A DNA stretch of 64,000 nt. It comes from Pseudomonas vanderleydeniana. GTDB taxonomy: Bacteria > Pseudomonadota > Gammaproteobacteria > Pseudomonadales > Pseudomonadaceae. The position numbers were made by a program, and so were the translations under genes. How positions within the stretch are numbered: position 1 is the first letter of the stretch; the number at the start of each line of letters is the position of its first letter. This document shows positions 49,100 to 58,099 of this stretch, one piece after another. The stretch is taken from the NCBI RefSeq assembly GCF_014268755.2, contig NZ_CP077093.1, positions 3,398,001-3,462,000 on the forward strand, in the 5' to 3' direction. The notes under the pieces were generated by a model. That model was not told the DNA's origin. It searched no databases and saw only the letters and a program-made list of their open reading frames with translations.

Positions 49100-49693
49100 A
49101 TGACCACCATTCTGATCTTTCTGGCTATCGTTGCCCTCCTGGTCTTCTACGTCATCGGCATCTACAACAAGCTGGTGACCCTGCGTAACCGTTTCAAGAA
49201 CGCCTTTGCCCAGATCGAGGTCCAGCTCAAGCGCCGTCACGATCTGATCCCCAACCTGGTGGAAACCGCCAAGGGCTACATGGCGCACGAGCGCGGTACC
49301 CTGGAAGCGGTGATCAACGCCCGCAACCAGGCTGTCAGCGGCCTCAAGAGCGCGGCTTCCAATCCGGGCGATGCCGGCAGCATGGCCCAGCTGGGCAGCG
49401 CCGAGGGCCTGTTGAACAGCGCTCTGGGCCGTCTGAACGTGACCCTCGAAGCGTATCCGGAACTCAAGGCTTCCGAGAACATGCAGCAGCTCAGCGAAGA
49501 GCTGAGCAGCACCGAGAACAAGGTGGCCTTCGCCCGCCAGGCCTTCAATGATTCGGTGATGGCGTACAACACCTACAAGCAGACCTTCCCGCCGGTGTTC
49601 TTCGCCGCAGCCTTTGGCCACTCTGCCGATGCCAGCCTGCTGGAGTTTGCCGACAGCGCCGAGATCCAGGCCGCACCCAAGGTATCGTTCTGA
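49100..49693 (+). CDS. lemA: LemA family protein
   Basis: A 197-residue protein with one N-terminal membrane anchor (TTILIFLAIVALLVFYVIGI) and the typical LemA helical domain NKLVTLRNRFKNAFAQIEVQ, LKRRHDLIPNLVETAKGYMA. Most of the protein would lie outside the inner membrane. LemA genes often pair with membrane proteases, and here a M48 protease gene starts 22 bases after the stop, so the two form an operon. TAAGGACG lies 5 bases before the ATG. Confidence 0.93.
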   Translation: MTTILIFLAIVALLVFYVIGIYNKLVTLRNRFKNAFAQIEVQLKRRHDLIPNLVETAKGYMAHERGTLEAVINARNQAVSGLKSAASNPGDAGSMAQLGSAEGLLNSALGRLNVTLEAYPELKASENMQQLSEELSSTENKVAFARQAFNDSVMAYNTYKQTFPPVFFAAAFGHSADASLLEFADSAEIQAAPKVSF

Positions 49694-49714
49694 TCTGCCC
49701 ACCACGGACGGCCC

Positions 49715-51625
49715 ATGAATTTCTTTGAACACCAGGACCGCGCCCGTCGTCATACCGGGCGCCTGGTCCTGCTGATGGCCTTGGCGGTCATCAGCCTGAT
49801 CGCTCTCACCAGCCTGTCCCTGGCTTTGATCTGGCACTTCTATGGCGAGTCTGAAAGCCGCCGCAGCCTCACGCCGATACTCAATCCATCACTGATAGGC
49901 ACCGTGGCCGTGGTGGTGATCGGTGTGGTGCTGGTCGGTTCGCTGTACAAGCGCGTGCAGTTGAACGCCGGCGGCAAGGTGGTCGCCGAAAGCCTTGGCG
50001 GCCGGCTGATCAACCTTTCGCCGCAGGACTTCTATGAAAAACGCCTGCTCAATGTGGTCGAGGAAATGGCCCTGGCCTCCGGTACGCCGGTGCCCTCGGT
50101 GTATGTGCTCGAGGATGACAGCATCAATGCCTTCGCCGCCGGCCTGAGCCCCAAGGACGCGGTGATCGGTGTGACCCAGGGGGCGATGAGCCTGCTTGAT
50201 CGCGATGAACTGCAGGGTGTGATCGCCCATGAGTTCAGCCATATCTATAACGGCGACATGCGCCTGAACATGCGCCTGATCGCCTTGCTCCACGGCATCC
50301 TGCTGATTGGCCTGATCGGCTCCTGGGTGTTGCGCAGCGATACTGGCTCGTCGCGCCGCTCTTCATCGTCCAACGACAACAAGGGCGAGCTGTTCAAGCT
50401 GGCCGTTGGCCTGACCCTGCTGATACTCGGTTATGCCGGCACGTTTTTCGGCAACCTGATCAAGGCCGCGGTCAGCCGCCAGCGCGAGTTTCTTGCCGAT
50501 GCCTCGGCGGTGCAGTTCACCCGCAACCCCGACAGCATTGGTGGTGCGCTGAAGAAGATCGGTGGTCATGCAGCCGGCTCGCAACTGCGGGCGGCGAATG
50601 CTGCCGAGTTCAGCCACCTGTATTTCGGCGCCGGGATCAAGTCGGCCCTCGACGGCATGTTCGCCACCCATCCGCCACTGGCCGAACGCATTCGCCGGAT
50701 CGAGCCCGGCTGGGATGGCCAGTTTCCCCAGGTCAAGCGTTCCAGCCGCAATCCCGAGGATCTGGTTGCCGCCCCGAGCCAGCCTGCCCGTCCGGGCAAG
50801 CCGCAGGAAGCCTTTGCCGGCGCGGCGGTTGCCCAGTCCATCGCGGCGATCGGTGATCCTGGCCTGGCGCACCTGCAGGAGGCCCAGCTAACGCTGCAGG
50901 CCTTGCCCGACGCCCTGGTCCAGGCTGCCCACGACAAGGAGGCTGCCCAGGCGCTGGTCTACGGCCTGCTGCTCGATGCCGTGGACGTGCTGCAACAACA
51001 GCAGTTAGACCTGCTGCGCCCGCATCTGCAGCCGGCACTGGCCGAACGCCTGGACGCATTGCGGGCGCCGCTGCGTGAGGTCCCCCAGGGCCAGCGCCTG
51101 GCGCTGATCGATCTGGCGATCCCGGCGCTCAAGCAGCTGGGCAAGGAAGAGTTCGCCGCCATGAAGCGTGGCATGGCCGTGCTGATCCGGGCCGATGACC
51201 GTGTCGAACTGCTGGAATGGACCTTGTTGCGCATTGTCGAGCGCAATGTCGAGGGCTTGCGCTCGGTGGCCGGCAAGTACCGTCTGGAGGCATTGGCCGA
51301 GGAGGTGTCGCTGCTGCTGTCGTTCCTGGCCCGGGCCGGGCAGGGCGATCCGAAGCTTGCCGGCCAGGCTTTCGCCTATGGCTGTGCCGAACTGGCGTTC
51401 GTGGTGCCGGCCTTCAAGAGTGACGGTGACCTGAAGGCGCTGGAGGCGGCCCTGCAGCGCCTGACCGGCCTGCTGCCGTTGCAGAAGCCGCAACTGCTCA
51501 AGGCCATGGCCCGCTGCATTGGCCATGATGGCCAGGTTACCGCTGCCGAGGCTGAACTTATGCGGGCGGTGGCCGATATCCTGGATTGCCCGATGCCGCC
51601 GTTACTCACGGAGATCCACTCATGA
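49715..51625 (+). CDS. M48-family membrane metalloprotease with C-terminal extension
   Basis: A 636-residue protein. Two N-terminal membrane helices (about 18-45 and 57-77) precede an M48 (HtpX-like) zinc protease domain with HEFSH at 172-176 and the glutamate helix REFLADASAVQFTRNPDS near 260-275. Two more hydrophobic segments lie between. The last 280 residues are a soluble helical extension (LVYGLLLDAVDVLQQQQLDL, GQVTAAEAELMRAVADILDC) absent from classic HtpX. It is paired with LemA; the next gene begins in its stop codon. The target proteins are unknown. Confidence 0.9.
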   Translation: MNFFEHQDRARRHTGRLVLLMALAVISLIALTSLSLALIWHFYGESESRRSLTPILNPSLIGTVAVVVIGVVLVGSLYKRVQLNAGGKVVAESLGGRLINLSPQDFYEKRLLNVVEEMALASGTPVPSVYVLEDDSINAFAAGLSPKDAVIGVTQGAMSLLDRDELQGVIAHEFSHIYNGDMRLNMRLIALLHGILLIGLIGSWVLRSDTGSSRRSSSSNDNKGELFKLAVGLTLLILGYAGTFFGNLIKAAVSRQREFLADASAVQFTRNPDSIGGALKKIGGHAAGSQLRAANAAEFSHLYFGAGIKSALDGMFATHPPLAERIRRIEPGWDGQFPQVKRSSRNPEDLVAAPSQPARPGKPQEAFAGAAVAQSIAAIGDPGLAHLQEAQLTLQALPDALVQAAHDKEAAQALVYGLLLDAVDVLQQQQLDLLRPHLQPALAERLDALRAPLREVPQGQRLALIDLAIPALKQLGKEEFAAMKRGMAVLIRADDRVELLEWTLLRIVERNVEGLRSVAGKYRLEALAEEVSLLLSFLARAGQGDPKLAGQAFAYGCAELAFVVPAFKSDGDLKALEAALQRLTGLLPLQKPQLLKAMARCIGHDGQVTAAEAELMRAVADILDCPMPPLLTEIHS

Positions 51626-52128
51626 CGCCTTTCATCGTGCGCCACGCCAGTGCTGCCGATTGCGTGCAACTCAGCCACGTCGCCTGCCGTACCTTTGCCA
51701 TGGCCTGTCCGGCGAGTACGCCCGCGCTGGAGATTGCCCGGCACATCGAAGGCAACCTGCAGCCTGATCATTTCGGCGAGTTGCTGCTGCAGCCGGGCAA
51801 GATCGTCCTGGCGCTGGAAGTGGACAACCAACTGATCGGCTACAGCCTGTTGACCCTCGATCCGGAGCCGGTGGGGATTGAGCTCGCCGATGGCGTCCAG
51901 GAGTTTTCCCGCTGCTACGTGGCGCCCGAATTTCATGGTACGGGGGCTGCCGGTTTCCTGATGAACGAATCGCTCAAGCACCTGACGGGACCGGTTCGCC
52001 TGAGTGTCAGTGAGGAGAACTCCAGGGCGATCCGCTTCTACCAGCGCCAGGGGTTTCGCATCGTCGGCGAAACCTACTTCCAGTGTGGCGATGAGCGGCA
52101 GCGTGACTGGCTCATGTTGCGCGACTGA
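51622..52128 (+). CDS. GNAT N-acetyltransferase
   Basis: A 168-residue GNAT enzyme: FIVRHASAADCVQLSHVACR start, RCYVAPEFHGTGAAGFLMNE with the acetyl-CoA Q/R-x-x-G-x-A-like loop (here HGTGAA), and SVSEENSRAIRFYQRQGFRI with the family's N-x-x-A-x-x-F-Y-x-x-x-G-F end motif. The acceptor is unknown. It overlaps the M48 gene stop as ATGA, so it is made together with it. A terminator follows. Confidence 0.87.
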   Translation: MTPFIVRHASAADCVQLSHVACRTFAMACPASTPALEIARHIEGNLQPDHFGELLLQPGKIVLALEVDNQLIGYSLLTLDPEPVGIELADGVQEFSRCYVAPEFHGTGAAGFLMNESLKHLTGPVRLSVSEENSRAIRFYQRQGFRIVGETYFQCGDERQRDWLMLRD

Positions 52129-52141
52129 TGCCGCTCTCCCG

Positions 52142-52176
52142 AGGCCCTGCGTTCGCCCGACGAAGCAGGGCCTTTT
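52142..52176 (+). terminator. Terminator of the lemA-M48-GNAT operon
   Basis: AGGCCCTGC (52142-52150) and GCAGGGCCT (52165-52173), 9-base perfect stem, 14-base loop, then TTTGC. Confidence 0.82.
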
Positions 52177-52236
52177 GCATCTATCGGGATAACTCATGCG
52201 TTAAACTGATCAATCAGTGATCCGTGAGAGTCTCCC

Positions 52237-53142
52237 GTGGCCATCAATTTCGATTTGAACGACCTGCAGGCCTTTCGTGCCGTGGTCGAGCAGGGCAGTT
52301 TTCGTAAGGCCGCCCAGGCCATCAATATTTCCCAGCCTGCCCTGAGTCGGCGAGTGGAAAAGCTCGAGGAAGCCCTGGGTGTGCGGTTGTTCGAGCGCAC
52401 CACCCGGCGCGTAAGTCTGACCCAGGTCGGCCGCGCCTTTGCACCCACGGTGGAGCGCCTGCTGGATGACCTGGATGTCGCGTTGCTGGGCATCACCGAT
52501 GTCGCCTCGACCCGGCTGGGGCATGTCACCGTGGCCTGCGTGCCTTCAGCGGCCTATTACTTCATGCCCAAGGTGATCGCCCATTATCACCGGCAGTATC
52601 CGAAGATCAAGGTCAAGGTGCTCGATTCCAGTGCCAACGATGTGCATGCCGCGGTACTCAGCGGCGAGGCGGATTTCGGCTTGAGTTTCACCGGCAACCT
52701 GCAGCCGGAAATCGAGTTCGAACTGCTGGTCGAGGAGCGCTACGTGGTGGCCTGCCGTCGTGATCATCCGTTGGCGCAAAGGGCCAGCGTGAGCTGGAAG
52801 GAGCTGTACCAGCAGGACTACATCAGCCTCGACAAGACGTCCGGTAACCGCTTTCTGCTCGATCAGGCGCTGATCCGCATCACACCGGAAAAACCGGGGG
52901 TGTGCGAGACCCGGCATGTCACGACCATGATCGGTCTGGTGGAGGCGGGGCTGGGCGTGGCGGCGGTACCGACCATGGCGATGCCGGGGCCGGAGCATCC
53001 GCTGCTGACCAGCGTGCCGCTGGTCGAGCCCGAGGTGTTGCGCAAGGTCGGGTTGCTCAAGCGCCGGGGCAGGGTGTTGACCCCGGCGGCTCTGGAGCTG
53101 GAGCGGCTGATCGTGGAGATGAAACAGCCGGTCAGCGTGTAA
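52237..53142 (+). CDS. LysR-family transcriptional regulator
   Basis: A 301-residue LysR-type regulator: HTH in FDLNDLQAFRAVVEQGSFRK, AAQAINISQPALSRRVEKLE; effector domain with GHVTVACVPSAAYYFMPKVI, LSGEADFGLSFTG, and FLLDQALIRITPEKPGVCET. The ligand is unknown. The start is ATG-less: the annotated start is GTG at 52237 (VAINFDLNDLQ), with GTGAGAG 8 bases upstream. Its end overlaps the binding-protein gene on the other strand by 11 bases. Confidence 0.88.
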   Translation: MAINFDLNDLQAFRAVVEQGSFRKAAQAINISQPALSRRVEKLEEALGVRLFERTTRRVSLTQVGRAFAPTVERLLDDLDVALLGITDVASTRLGHVTVACVPSAAYYFMPKVIAHYHRQYPKIKVKVLDSSANDVHAAVLSGEADFGLSFTGNLQPEIEFELLVEERYVVACRRDHPLAQRASVSWKELYQQDYISLDKTSGNRFLLDQALIRITPEKPGVCETRHVTTMIGLVEAGLGVAAVPTMAMPGPEHPLLTSVPLVEPEVLRKVGLLKRRGRVLTPAALELERLIVEMKQPVSV

Positions 53143-53902
53143 CGGTGTCCAATCCGGTGGACTTGACCGTTTCCTGGGCGGCGGGTGCGGCCAGGTACTG
53201 GAGCAGTGCCTTGGCCTGTTCCGGGTGCTGCGCACCTACCGGGATACCGGCGGCGAAACGCGTCACCGACTGCACCGACTCCGGAATCTTGCCGACATAG
53301 GTCACCCCGGGTACCGGCAGCAGCTCACTGACCTGCTGGAAGCCCAACTGGTATTCGCCGGTTGCCACCACCGAGGCCACGGGAATCTTCGGCACCATGG
53401 TCGCCTTGGGCTTGAGCTGGGCCTCGATACCCAGGCGCTTGAACAGTTGCTCCTGGATGTACACGCCGCTGGCGCTGTCGGAGTAGGCCACGGACTTGGC
53501 CTTGAGCAGGGTGTCCTTGAGTTCCTGCTCGGTACCGATCGCCGGCTTGGCACTACCTTCGCGCACCACTAGGCCGATCCGCGAGTCGGCCAGTTCGACC
53601 CGGGAGGCGGGCAGTACCTTGCCTTGCTTGATCAACTCATCGAGAGCGTAGCCGACCATGATCACCACATCCGCCTTCTCGCCACGCGCCAGTCGATTGG
53701 GAATGGCCTCCGGGGCCTTGCCCATGGACGGGCCGAGAGCGGTGTCGAGGGTGTTGCCGGTTTCGGCGGCGAATTTCGGACCGAGGATCTTGTAGGCGGC
53801 GGTGAAGCCGCCCGAGGTCATCACGCGGATTTCCTCGGCCTGGGCGACGCTGCCCAGGGCCAGGCTGCCAATCAGGGCGAGTTTCAGGAACAGTGCTTTC
53901 AT
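53132..53902 (-). CDS. Periplasmic substrate-binding protein (ModA-like)
   Basis: A 256-residue exported protein. The signal peptide MKALFLKLALIGSLALGSVA is cut near AQA (22). The mature part is a type II periplasmic binding fold near the molybdate-binding group: EIRVMTSGGFTAAYKILGPK, RGEKADVVIMVGYALDELIK, SVAYSDSASGVYIQEQLFKR. No ABC permease or ATPase gene is adjacent, so it may serve sensing or another transporter. The ATG at 53902 is chosen for the signal peptide; the longer frame upstream crosses a REP-type repeat. Confidence 0.85.
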   Translation of the reverse strand: MKALFLKLALIGSLALGSVAQAEEIRVMTSGGFTAAYKILGPKFAAETGNTLDTALGPSMGKAPEAIPNRLARGEKADVVIMVGYALDELIKQGKVLPASRVELADSRIGLVVREGSAKPAIGTEQELKDTLLKAKSVAYSDSASGVYIQEQLFKRLGIEAQLKPKATMVPKIPVASVVATGEYQLGFQQVSELLPVPGVTYVGKIPESVQSVTRFAAGIPVGAQHPEQAKALLQYLAAPAAQETVKSTGLDTVTR

Positions 53903-53963
53903 CGGGTTTCTCTTGTTCGAATGGGTGGTGTTCGAATGGGGGGCGGACTGCCGCCTTGATTTT

Positions 53964-54058
53964 GTGGGAGCCGGCTTGCTGGCGATCCGCCAACGGCGGC
54001 CATCCAGCAAAATCTCTATGGCTCTTGAGATGGCTATCGCCAGCAAGCCGGCTCCCAC
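53964..54058. repeat. REP-type inverted repeat pair
   Basis: A 23-base perfect inverted repeat, GTGGGAGCCGGCTTGCTGGC at 53964 onward and its complement at 54036-54058, separated by 49 bases. Typical REP doublet of the P. fluorescens group between convergent or tandem genes. Confidence 0.88.
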
Positions 54059-54077
54059 GGGGTCGGGGGACACGCCA

Positions 54078-55376
54078 TTACATGGCGGGCTTGAGCTGCA
54101 GGTTCGCCTTGCGGTAAAGGAACAGCGTCGCACACAGCGCACAGATGGCGGCGAAGCTCATCCAGTAACCGGGCGCGGCCTTGTCACCGGTGTATTCGAT
54201 CAGTGCGGTGGAAATCGCCGGGGTGAAGCCGCCGAACACTGCGGTCGCCAGGCTGTAGGCCAACGAGAAACCGGCCACGCGGACCTCTGCCGGCATGATT
54301 TCGGTCAGCGCGGCGACCATTGCGCCGTTGTACATCCCGTAGAGGAACGACAGCCACAGCAGCACCAGCAGCATGCTGTTGAAACTCGGTGCCTTGACCA
54401 GCAGCGACAGCGCCGGATAGGCCGTGGCCAGGGTCAGGCCGGCCATGGCCAGCAGCACCGGACGCCGGCCGATACGGTCGGAGAGGGCGCCACCCAGGGG
54501 CAGCCAGCAGAAGTTCGAGACACCGATCAGCAGGGTCACCAGCAGGCTGTCGGCGGTGCTCAGGTGCAGCACGGTCTTGCCGAAAGTCGGGGCGTAGACG
54601 GTGATCAGGTAGAACGCGGTGGTGGTCAGGGCGACCATCAGCATCCCGGCGACCACGGTGACCCAGTTCTGTGCCAGGGTGTTGAGCACTTCACGCAGGC
54701 CGGGGCGGCGCTTGCGCTGGGCGAACTCTTCGGTTTCCGCCAGATTGCGGCGCAGGAAGAAGATGAACGGCACGATCAGGCAGCCGATCATGAACGGAAT
54801 GCGCCAGCCCCAGTCGGCCACGGTGCTGGTGGCCATCCACTGGTTCAGGCCGTAACCCAGGGCGGCGGCGACCACCACGGCGACCTGCTGGCTGCAGGAT
54901 TGCCAGGCGACGAAGAAGCCCTTGCGGCCCGGGGTGGCGATTTCCGCCAGATAGACCGAGACCCCGCCCAGCTCCGCACCGGCCGAGAAGCCCTGCAACA
55001 GGCGCCCGAGCAGGACCAGGGCCGGCGCGAGCAGGCCGATGCTTTCATAGCCGGGTACCAGCACGATCAGGATCGTGCCGCTGGCCATGATCGACAGCGT
55101 GACGATCAGGCCCTTGCGCCGGCCGACCTCGTCGATATAGGCCCCGAGGATCACCGCGCCCAGCGGACGCATGAGGAAGCCGGCGCCGAAGACCGCAAAG
55201 GTCATCATCAGCGAGGCGAACTCACTGCTGGCGGGGAAGAAGGCGGCAGCGATATAGGTGGCGTAGAAGCCGAACAGGAAGAAGTCGAACTGCTCGAGGA
55301 AGTTGCCCGAAGTGACACGAAAGACCGCGCCCGCCTTGGCACGGGCAGAACTGGCGGTGGGGGGTGTGGCGTGCAT
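54078..55376 (-). CDS. MFS metabolite:proton symporter (citrate/alpha-ketoglutarate type)
   Basis: A 432-residue inner-membrane protein with 12 membrane segments. [40 protein letters not shown] and [20 protein letters not shown] are hallmarks of the metabolite:H+ symporter branch that carries citrate, 2-oxoglutarate, proline/betaine or shikimate. The exact substrate is unknown. GGAGACC precedes the ATG. A LysR gene lies 224 bases upstream on the same strand and might control it. Confidence 0.87.
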   Translation of the reverse strand: MHATPPTASSARAKAGAVFRVTSGNFLEQFDFFLFGFYATYIAAAFFPASSEFASLMMTFAVFGAGFLMRPLGAVILGAYIDEVGRRKGLIVTLSIMASGTILIVLVPGYESIGLLAPALVLLGRLLQGFSAGAELGGVSVYLAEIATPGRKGFFVAWQSCSQQVAVVVAAALGYGLNQWMATSTVADWGWRIPFMIGCLIVPFIFFLRRNLAETEEFAQRKRRPGLREVLNTLAQNWVTVVAGMLMVALTTTAFYLITVYAPTFGKTVLHLSTADSLLVTLLIGVSNFCWLPLGGALSDRIGRRPVLLAMAGLTLATAYPALSLLVKAPSFNSMLLVLLWLSFLYGMYNGAMVAALTEIMPAEVRVAGFSLAYSLATAVFGGFTPAISTALIEYTGDKAAPGYWMSFAAICALCATLFLYRKANLQLKPAM

Positions 55377-55600
55377 CGTTAGGTCTCCAGCATTTTTATG
55401 GCCTGCATCGCGGTGCAGATTTTTATTGGAGGCGATACTGGAGCAGCCTTATAGATTTGATAAGTGCATTTTTAGAATGGATTGATGCGTCTTGTGGATC
55501 AAATGGGTTACATGCCCCTCACTTCCTACCTATGGAGCCGCCAGGACATGGCACCTTCGTGCCCCCCTGGTGAGTAGTCCTCCCGATGAGCGAGCCGCCA

Positions 55601-56479
55601 TCAGGCAAACCTCCCCAGCATGAACTCGATAAAACTGCTCAACTTCGGCGTCATGTGCTTGTCCGGCAGGTAGACCAGGTGCAACGGCCGGTCCAGCGTC
55701 TCGTGATCGGGCAGCACATGCACCAGGCGCCCGTCCTTCAGCGCTTCCTGCATCAGGGTCTGCGGCAGCAGGACGATGCCGAGGCCTTCCAGCGCGGCAT
55801 TCATCAGGGCAGTGCCGTTATTGGCCGACAGTTGTCCGTTCACCCGCACGCTCTCGTGGCTGACACCACGAAACAGCCAGTCACGCTGTGCCGTGGCCCG
55901 CAGGAACACCAGGCAGTTGTGATGTTGCAGGTCCGCCGGGGTCTGCGGCACCCCGTGAGTTTCCAGGTAGGCCGGTGAGGCACAGGCAATGCGCCGGTTC
56001 TTGTTCAGCAGGCGTGCGACCAGACCGCTGTTGGGCAATTCGCCGTAGCGGAACACCACGTCGAAACCTTCTTCCACCAGGTCCACCACGCGGTCGTTGA
56101 ACTGCAGCTCGATCTCGACCTCCGGGTATTGCTTGAGATAGGCGGCAATGGCCGGCATCAATCGATCCGAGGCCAGGGTCGCCGAGGCGCTGACCCGCAG
56201 TTTGCCGCGGGGGTGGGCACGCTGTTCGCGGGCGATCAGCTCAGCCTGCTCGATCTGGTTGAGAATGGACACGCACTGGCTGTAGTAGCCCTGGCCGATC
56301 TCGGTCAGGCTCTGGCGGCGGGTGGTGCGGTGCAGCAGACGGGTGCCCAGGTGCCGTTCCAGGCCCTGGACGTGGTTGCCGACCATGGTCGAGGAAATAC
56401 CGATGGACTGCGCAGCCGCACTGAAGCTGCCGTGCTCCACCACCTTGACGAAGACCTTCATGCTAGCCAGGACGTCCAT
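55601..56479 (-). CDS. LysR-family transcriptional regulator
   Basis: A 292-residue regulator: MDVLASMKVFVKVVEHGSFS, AAAQSIGISSTMVGNHVQGL HTH, HLGTRLLHRTTRRQSLTEIG, then an effector domain (GKLRVSASATLASDRLMPAI, EEGFDVVFRYGELPNSGLVA) of the AaeR/PtxR-like subgroup. The ATG at 56479 gives the standard family start; the frame is open 41 codons further up. It is divergent from an MFS efflux gene (187 bases between starts), the classic arrangement for a local regulator. Confidence 0.9.
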   Translation of the reverse strand: MDVLASMKVFVKVVEHGSFSAAAQSIGISSTMVGNHVQGLERHLGTRLLHRTTRRQSLTEIGQGYYSQCVSILNQIEQAELIAREQRAHPRGKLRVSASATLASDRLMPAIAAYLKQYPEVEIELQFNDRVVDLVEEGFDVVFRYGELPNSGLVARLLNKNRRIACASPAYLETHGVPQTPADLQHHNCLVFLRATAQRDWLFRGVSHESVRVNGQLSANNGTALMNAALEGLGIVLLPQTLMQEALKDGRLVHVLPDHETLDRPLHLVYLPDKHMTPKLSSFIEFMLGRFA

Positions 56480-56666
56480 TGCCAACCTTTGATTGGGAGT
56501 GATCCAAGAAAGCGCTAGTTTATCAAGCAGGGTTATGGGATCACCATGGGCGGCAACAGCGGTTGGGCACTTGCGTGAAGTCGTACAGCAAGGGTTCAGC
56601 AAGACGTCGTCATCGGGCTTGCCCGCAAGGCTATGATCCGTTGGGTACAGCGGGTTTCGGGGGTGT

Positions 56667-58037
56667 GTGATCAGCGGTTCATCGGGAGTTTTCGGGCTGC
56701 GCCTGTCGCGTCAGGCCAGTGGCATGTTGGCGATTCTGATCTCTATCGCCCTGGCATCGCTGGATACCGCCATTGCCAATACGGCGCTGCCGGCGATCGC
56801 CAACAGCCTGCACACCACGCCGGCGGCCTCGGTGTGGATCATCAATGCCTACCAACTGGCGGCAGCGGCGACCATTCTGGCGTTCGCCTCGTTCGGTGGT
56901 GTGATCGGGCACCGCAAGGTCTACCTGTTCGGACTGGTGCTGTTCACGATAGCTTCGGCACTCTGCGCGATGTCGACCACCCTGACCCAGTTGACCCTCG
57001 CCCGGGTGCTGCAGGGCGTAGGCGGCAGCGCGATCATGAGTGTCAACGCGGCGCTGATCTTCAGCCTGTTCCCGCCGGAAAAACTCGGCAAGGGCATGGG
57101 CCTCAATGCGCTGGTGGTGGGCATGTCGTTCGCCGCCGGGCCGACGGTGGCGTCGCTGATCCTGTCGGTGGCCAACTGGCCCTGGCTGTTTGGCGTCAAC
57201 CTCCCCATCGGCCTGATTGCGCTGGCGATGGCGATCCCTTCGCTGCCGCATACCCCGCCCAACGGCCAGCGTTTCGCCTGGGGGACCGCTGTGCTGAGCA
57301 TGGTCACCTTCGGTTCGCTGATCTATGCGCTGGGCGAAGGCGCGCAACTGGCTGGCGCACCGGTGATCGGCCTGGCTTTGCTGGTCTGTGTCGGTGCCGG
57401 TTTCCTGATGATTCGCCGCGAAGCCGGGCATCCGGCGCCGTTGTTCCCGCTCGACCTGCTCAAGCGGCCGATGTTCGCCTTGTCGGCCGTGACCGCGATC
57501 TGCTCGTTTGCCACCCAGGGCCTGGCGTTCGTCTCGCTACCGTTTTTTTTCGAAACGGTACTGGGGCGCGACCCCGTGCAGACCGGCTACCTGATGACAC
57601 CCTGGTCGGTGGTGGTGGCATTGATCGCGCCGTTTGCCGGACGCCTGTCGGACCGCTATCCGCCGGGTTTGCTCGGGGGCATCGGGCTGGGTGTGCTGTC
57701 TTTGGGCATGTTGTCCCTGGCGATGCTGCCCAGTGACCCGAGTGCACTGGAGATCGGCGTCCGCATGGTGATCTGCGGCCTGGGTTTCGGCTTCTTCCAG
57801 TCACCGAACCAGAAGGCGCTGATGACCAGTGCACCACGTGAGCGCAGCAGCGGGGCCAGCGGTACGATCGCCACGGCGCGGCTGATCGGCCAGTCGACGG
57901 GGGCTGCGCTGGTGGCGCTGAGTTTCGGTATATCGAGCCATGAGGGGCCGATTCTGGCACTGTATATCGGTGCGGGGTTCGCGGCGGCGGCTTGCCTGGC
58001 GAGTTTTTCGCGGTTGGTGGCGCGTAGCGGCGTGTAA
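56667..58037 (+). CDS. MFS drug-efflux transporter (DHA2 / EmrB-QacA type)
   Basis: A 456-residue inner-membrane protein with about 14 hydrophobic segments. LASLDTAIANTALPAIANSL is the family's D1 signature in helix 1, and RVLQGVGGSAIMSVNAALIF is motif C-like. It probably exports hydrophobic or toxic compounds in exchange for protons. The start is a GTG at 56667 preceded by GGGGG. The LysR gene on the other strand is the likely regulator. No EmrA-type adaptor is adjacent. Confidence 0.86.
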   Translation: MISGSSGVFGLRLSRQASGMLAILISIALASLDTAIANTALPAIANSLHTTPAASVWIINAYQLAAAATILAFASFGGVIGHRKVYLFGLVLFTIASALCAMSTTLTQLTLARVLQGVGGSAIMSVNAALIFSLFPPEKLGKGMGLNALVVGMSFAAGPTVASLILSVANWPWLFGVNLPIGLIALAMAIPSLPHTPPNGQRFAWGTAVLSMVTFGSLIYALGEGAQLAGAPVIGLALLVCVGAGFLMIRREAGHPAPLFPLDLLKRPMFALSAVTAICSFATQGLAFVSLPFFFETVLGRDPVQTGYLMTPWSVVVALIAPFAGRLSDRYPPGLLGGIGLGVLSLGMLSLAMLPSDPSALEIGVRMVICGLGFGFFQSPNQKALMTSAPRERSSGASGTIATARLIGQSTGAALVALSFGISSHEGPILALYIGAGFAAAACLASFSRLVARSGV

Positions 58038-58099
58038 GAGGTAGCGGGGATGGCCGCCGACGGCGGTTCGCTGGCAAGCCAGCGCCCACAGGGACCTGG

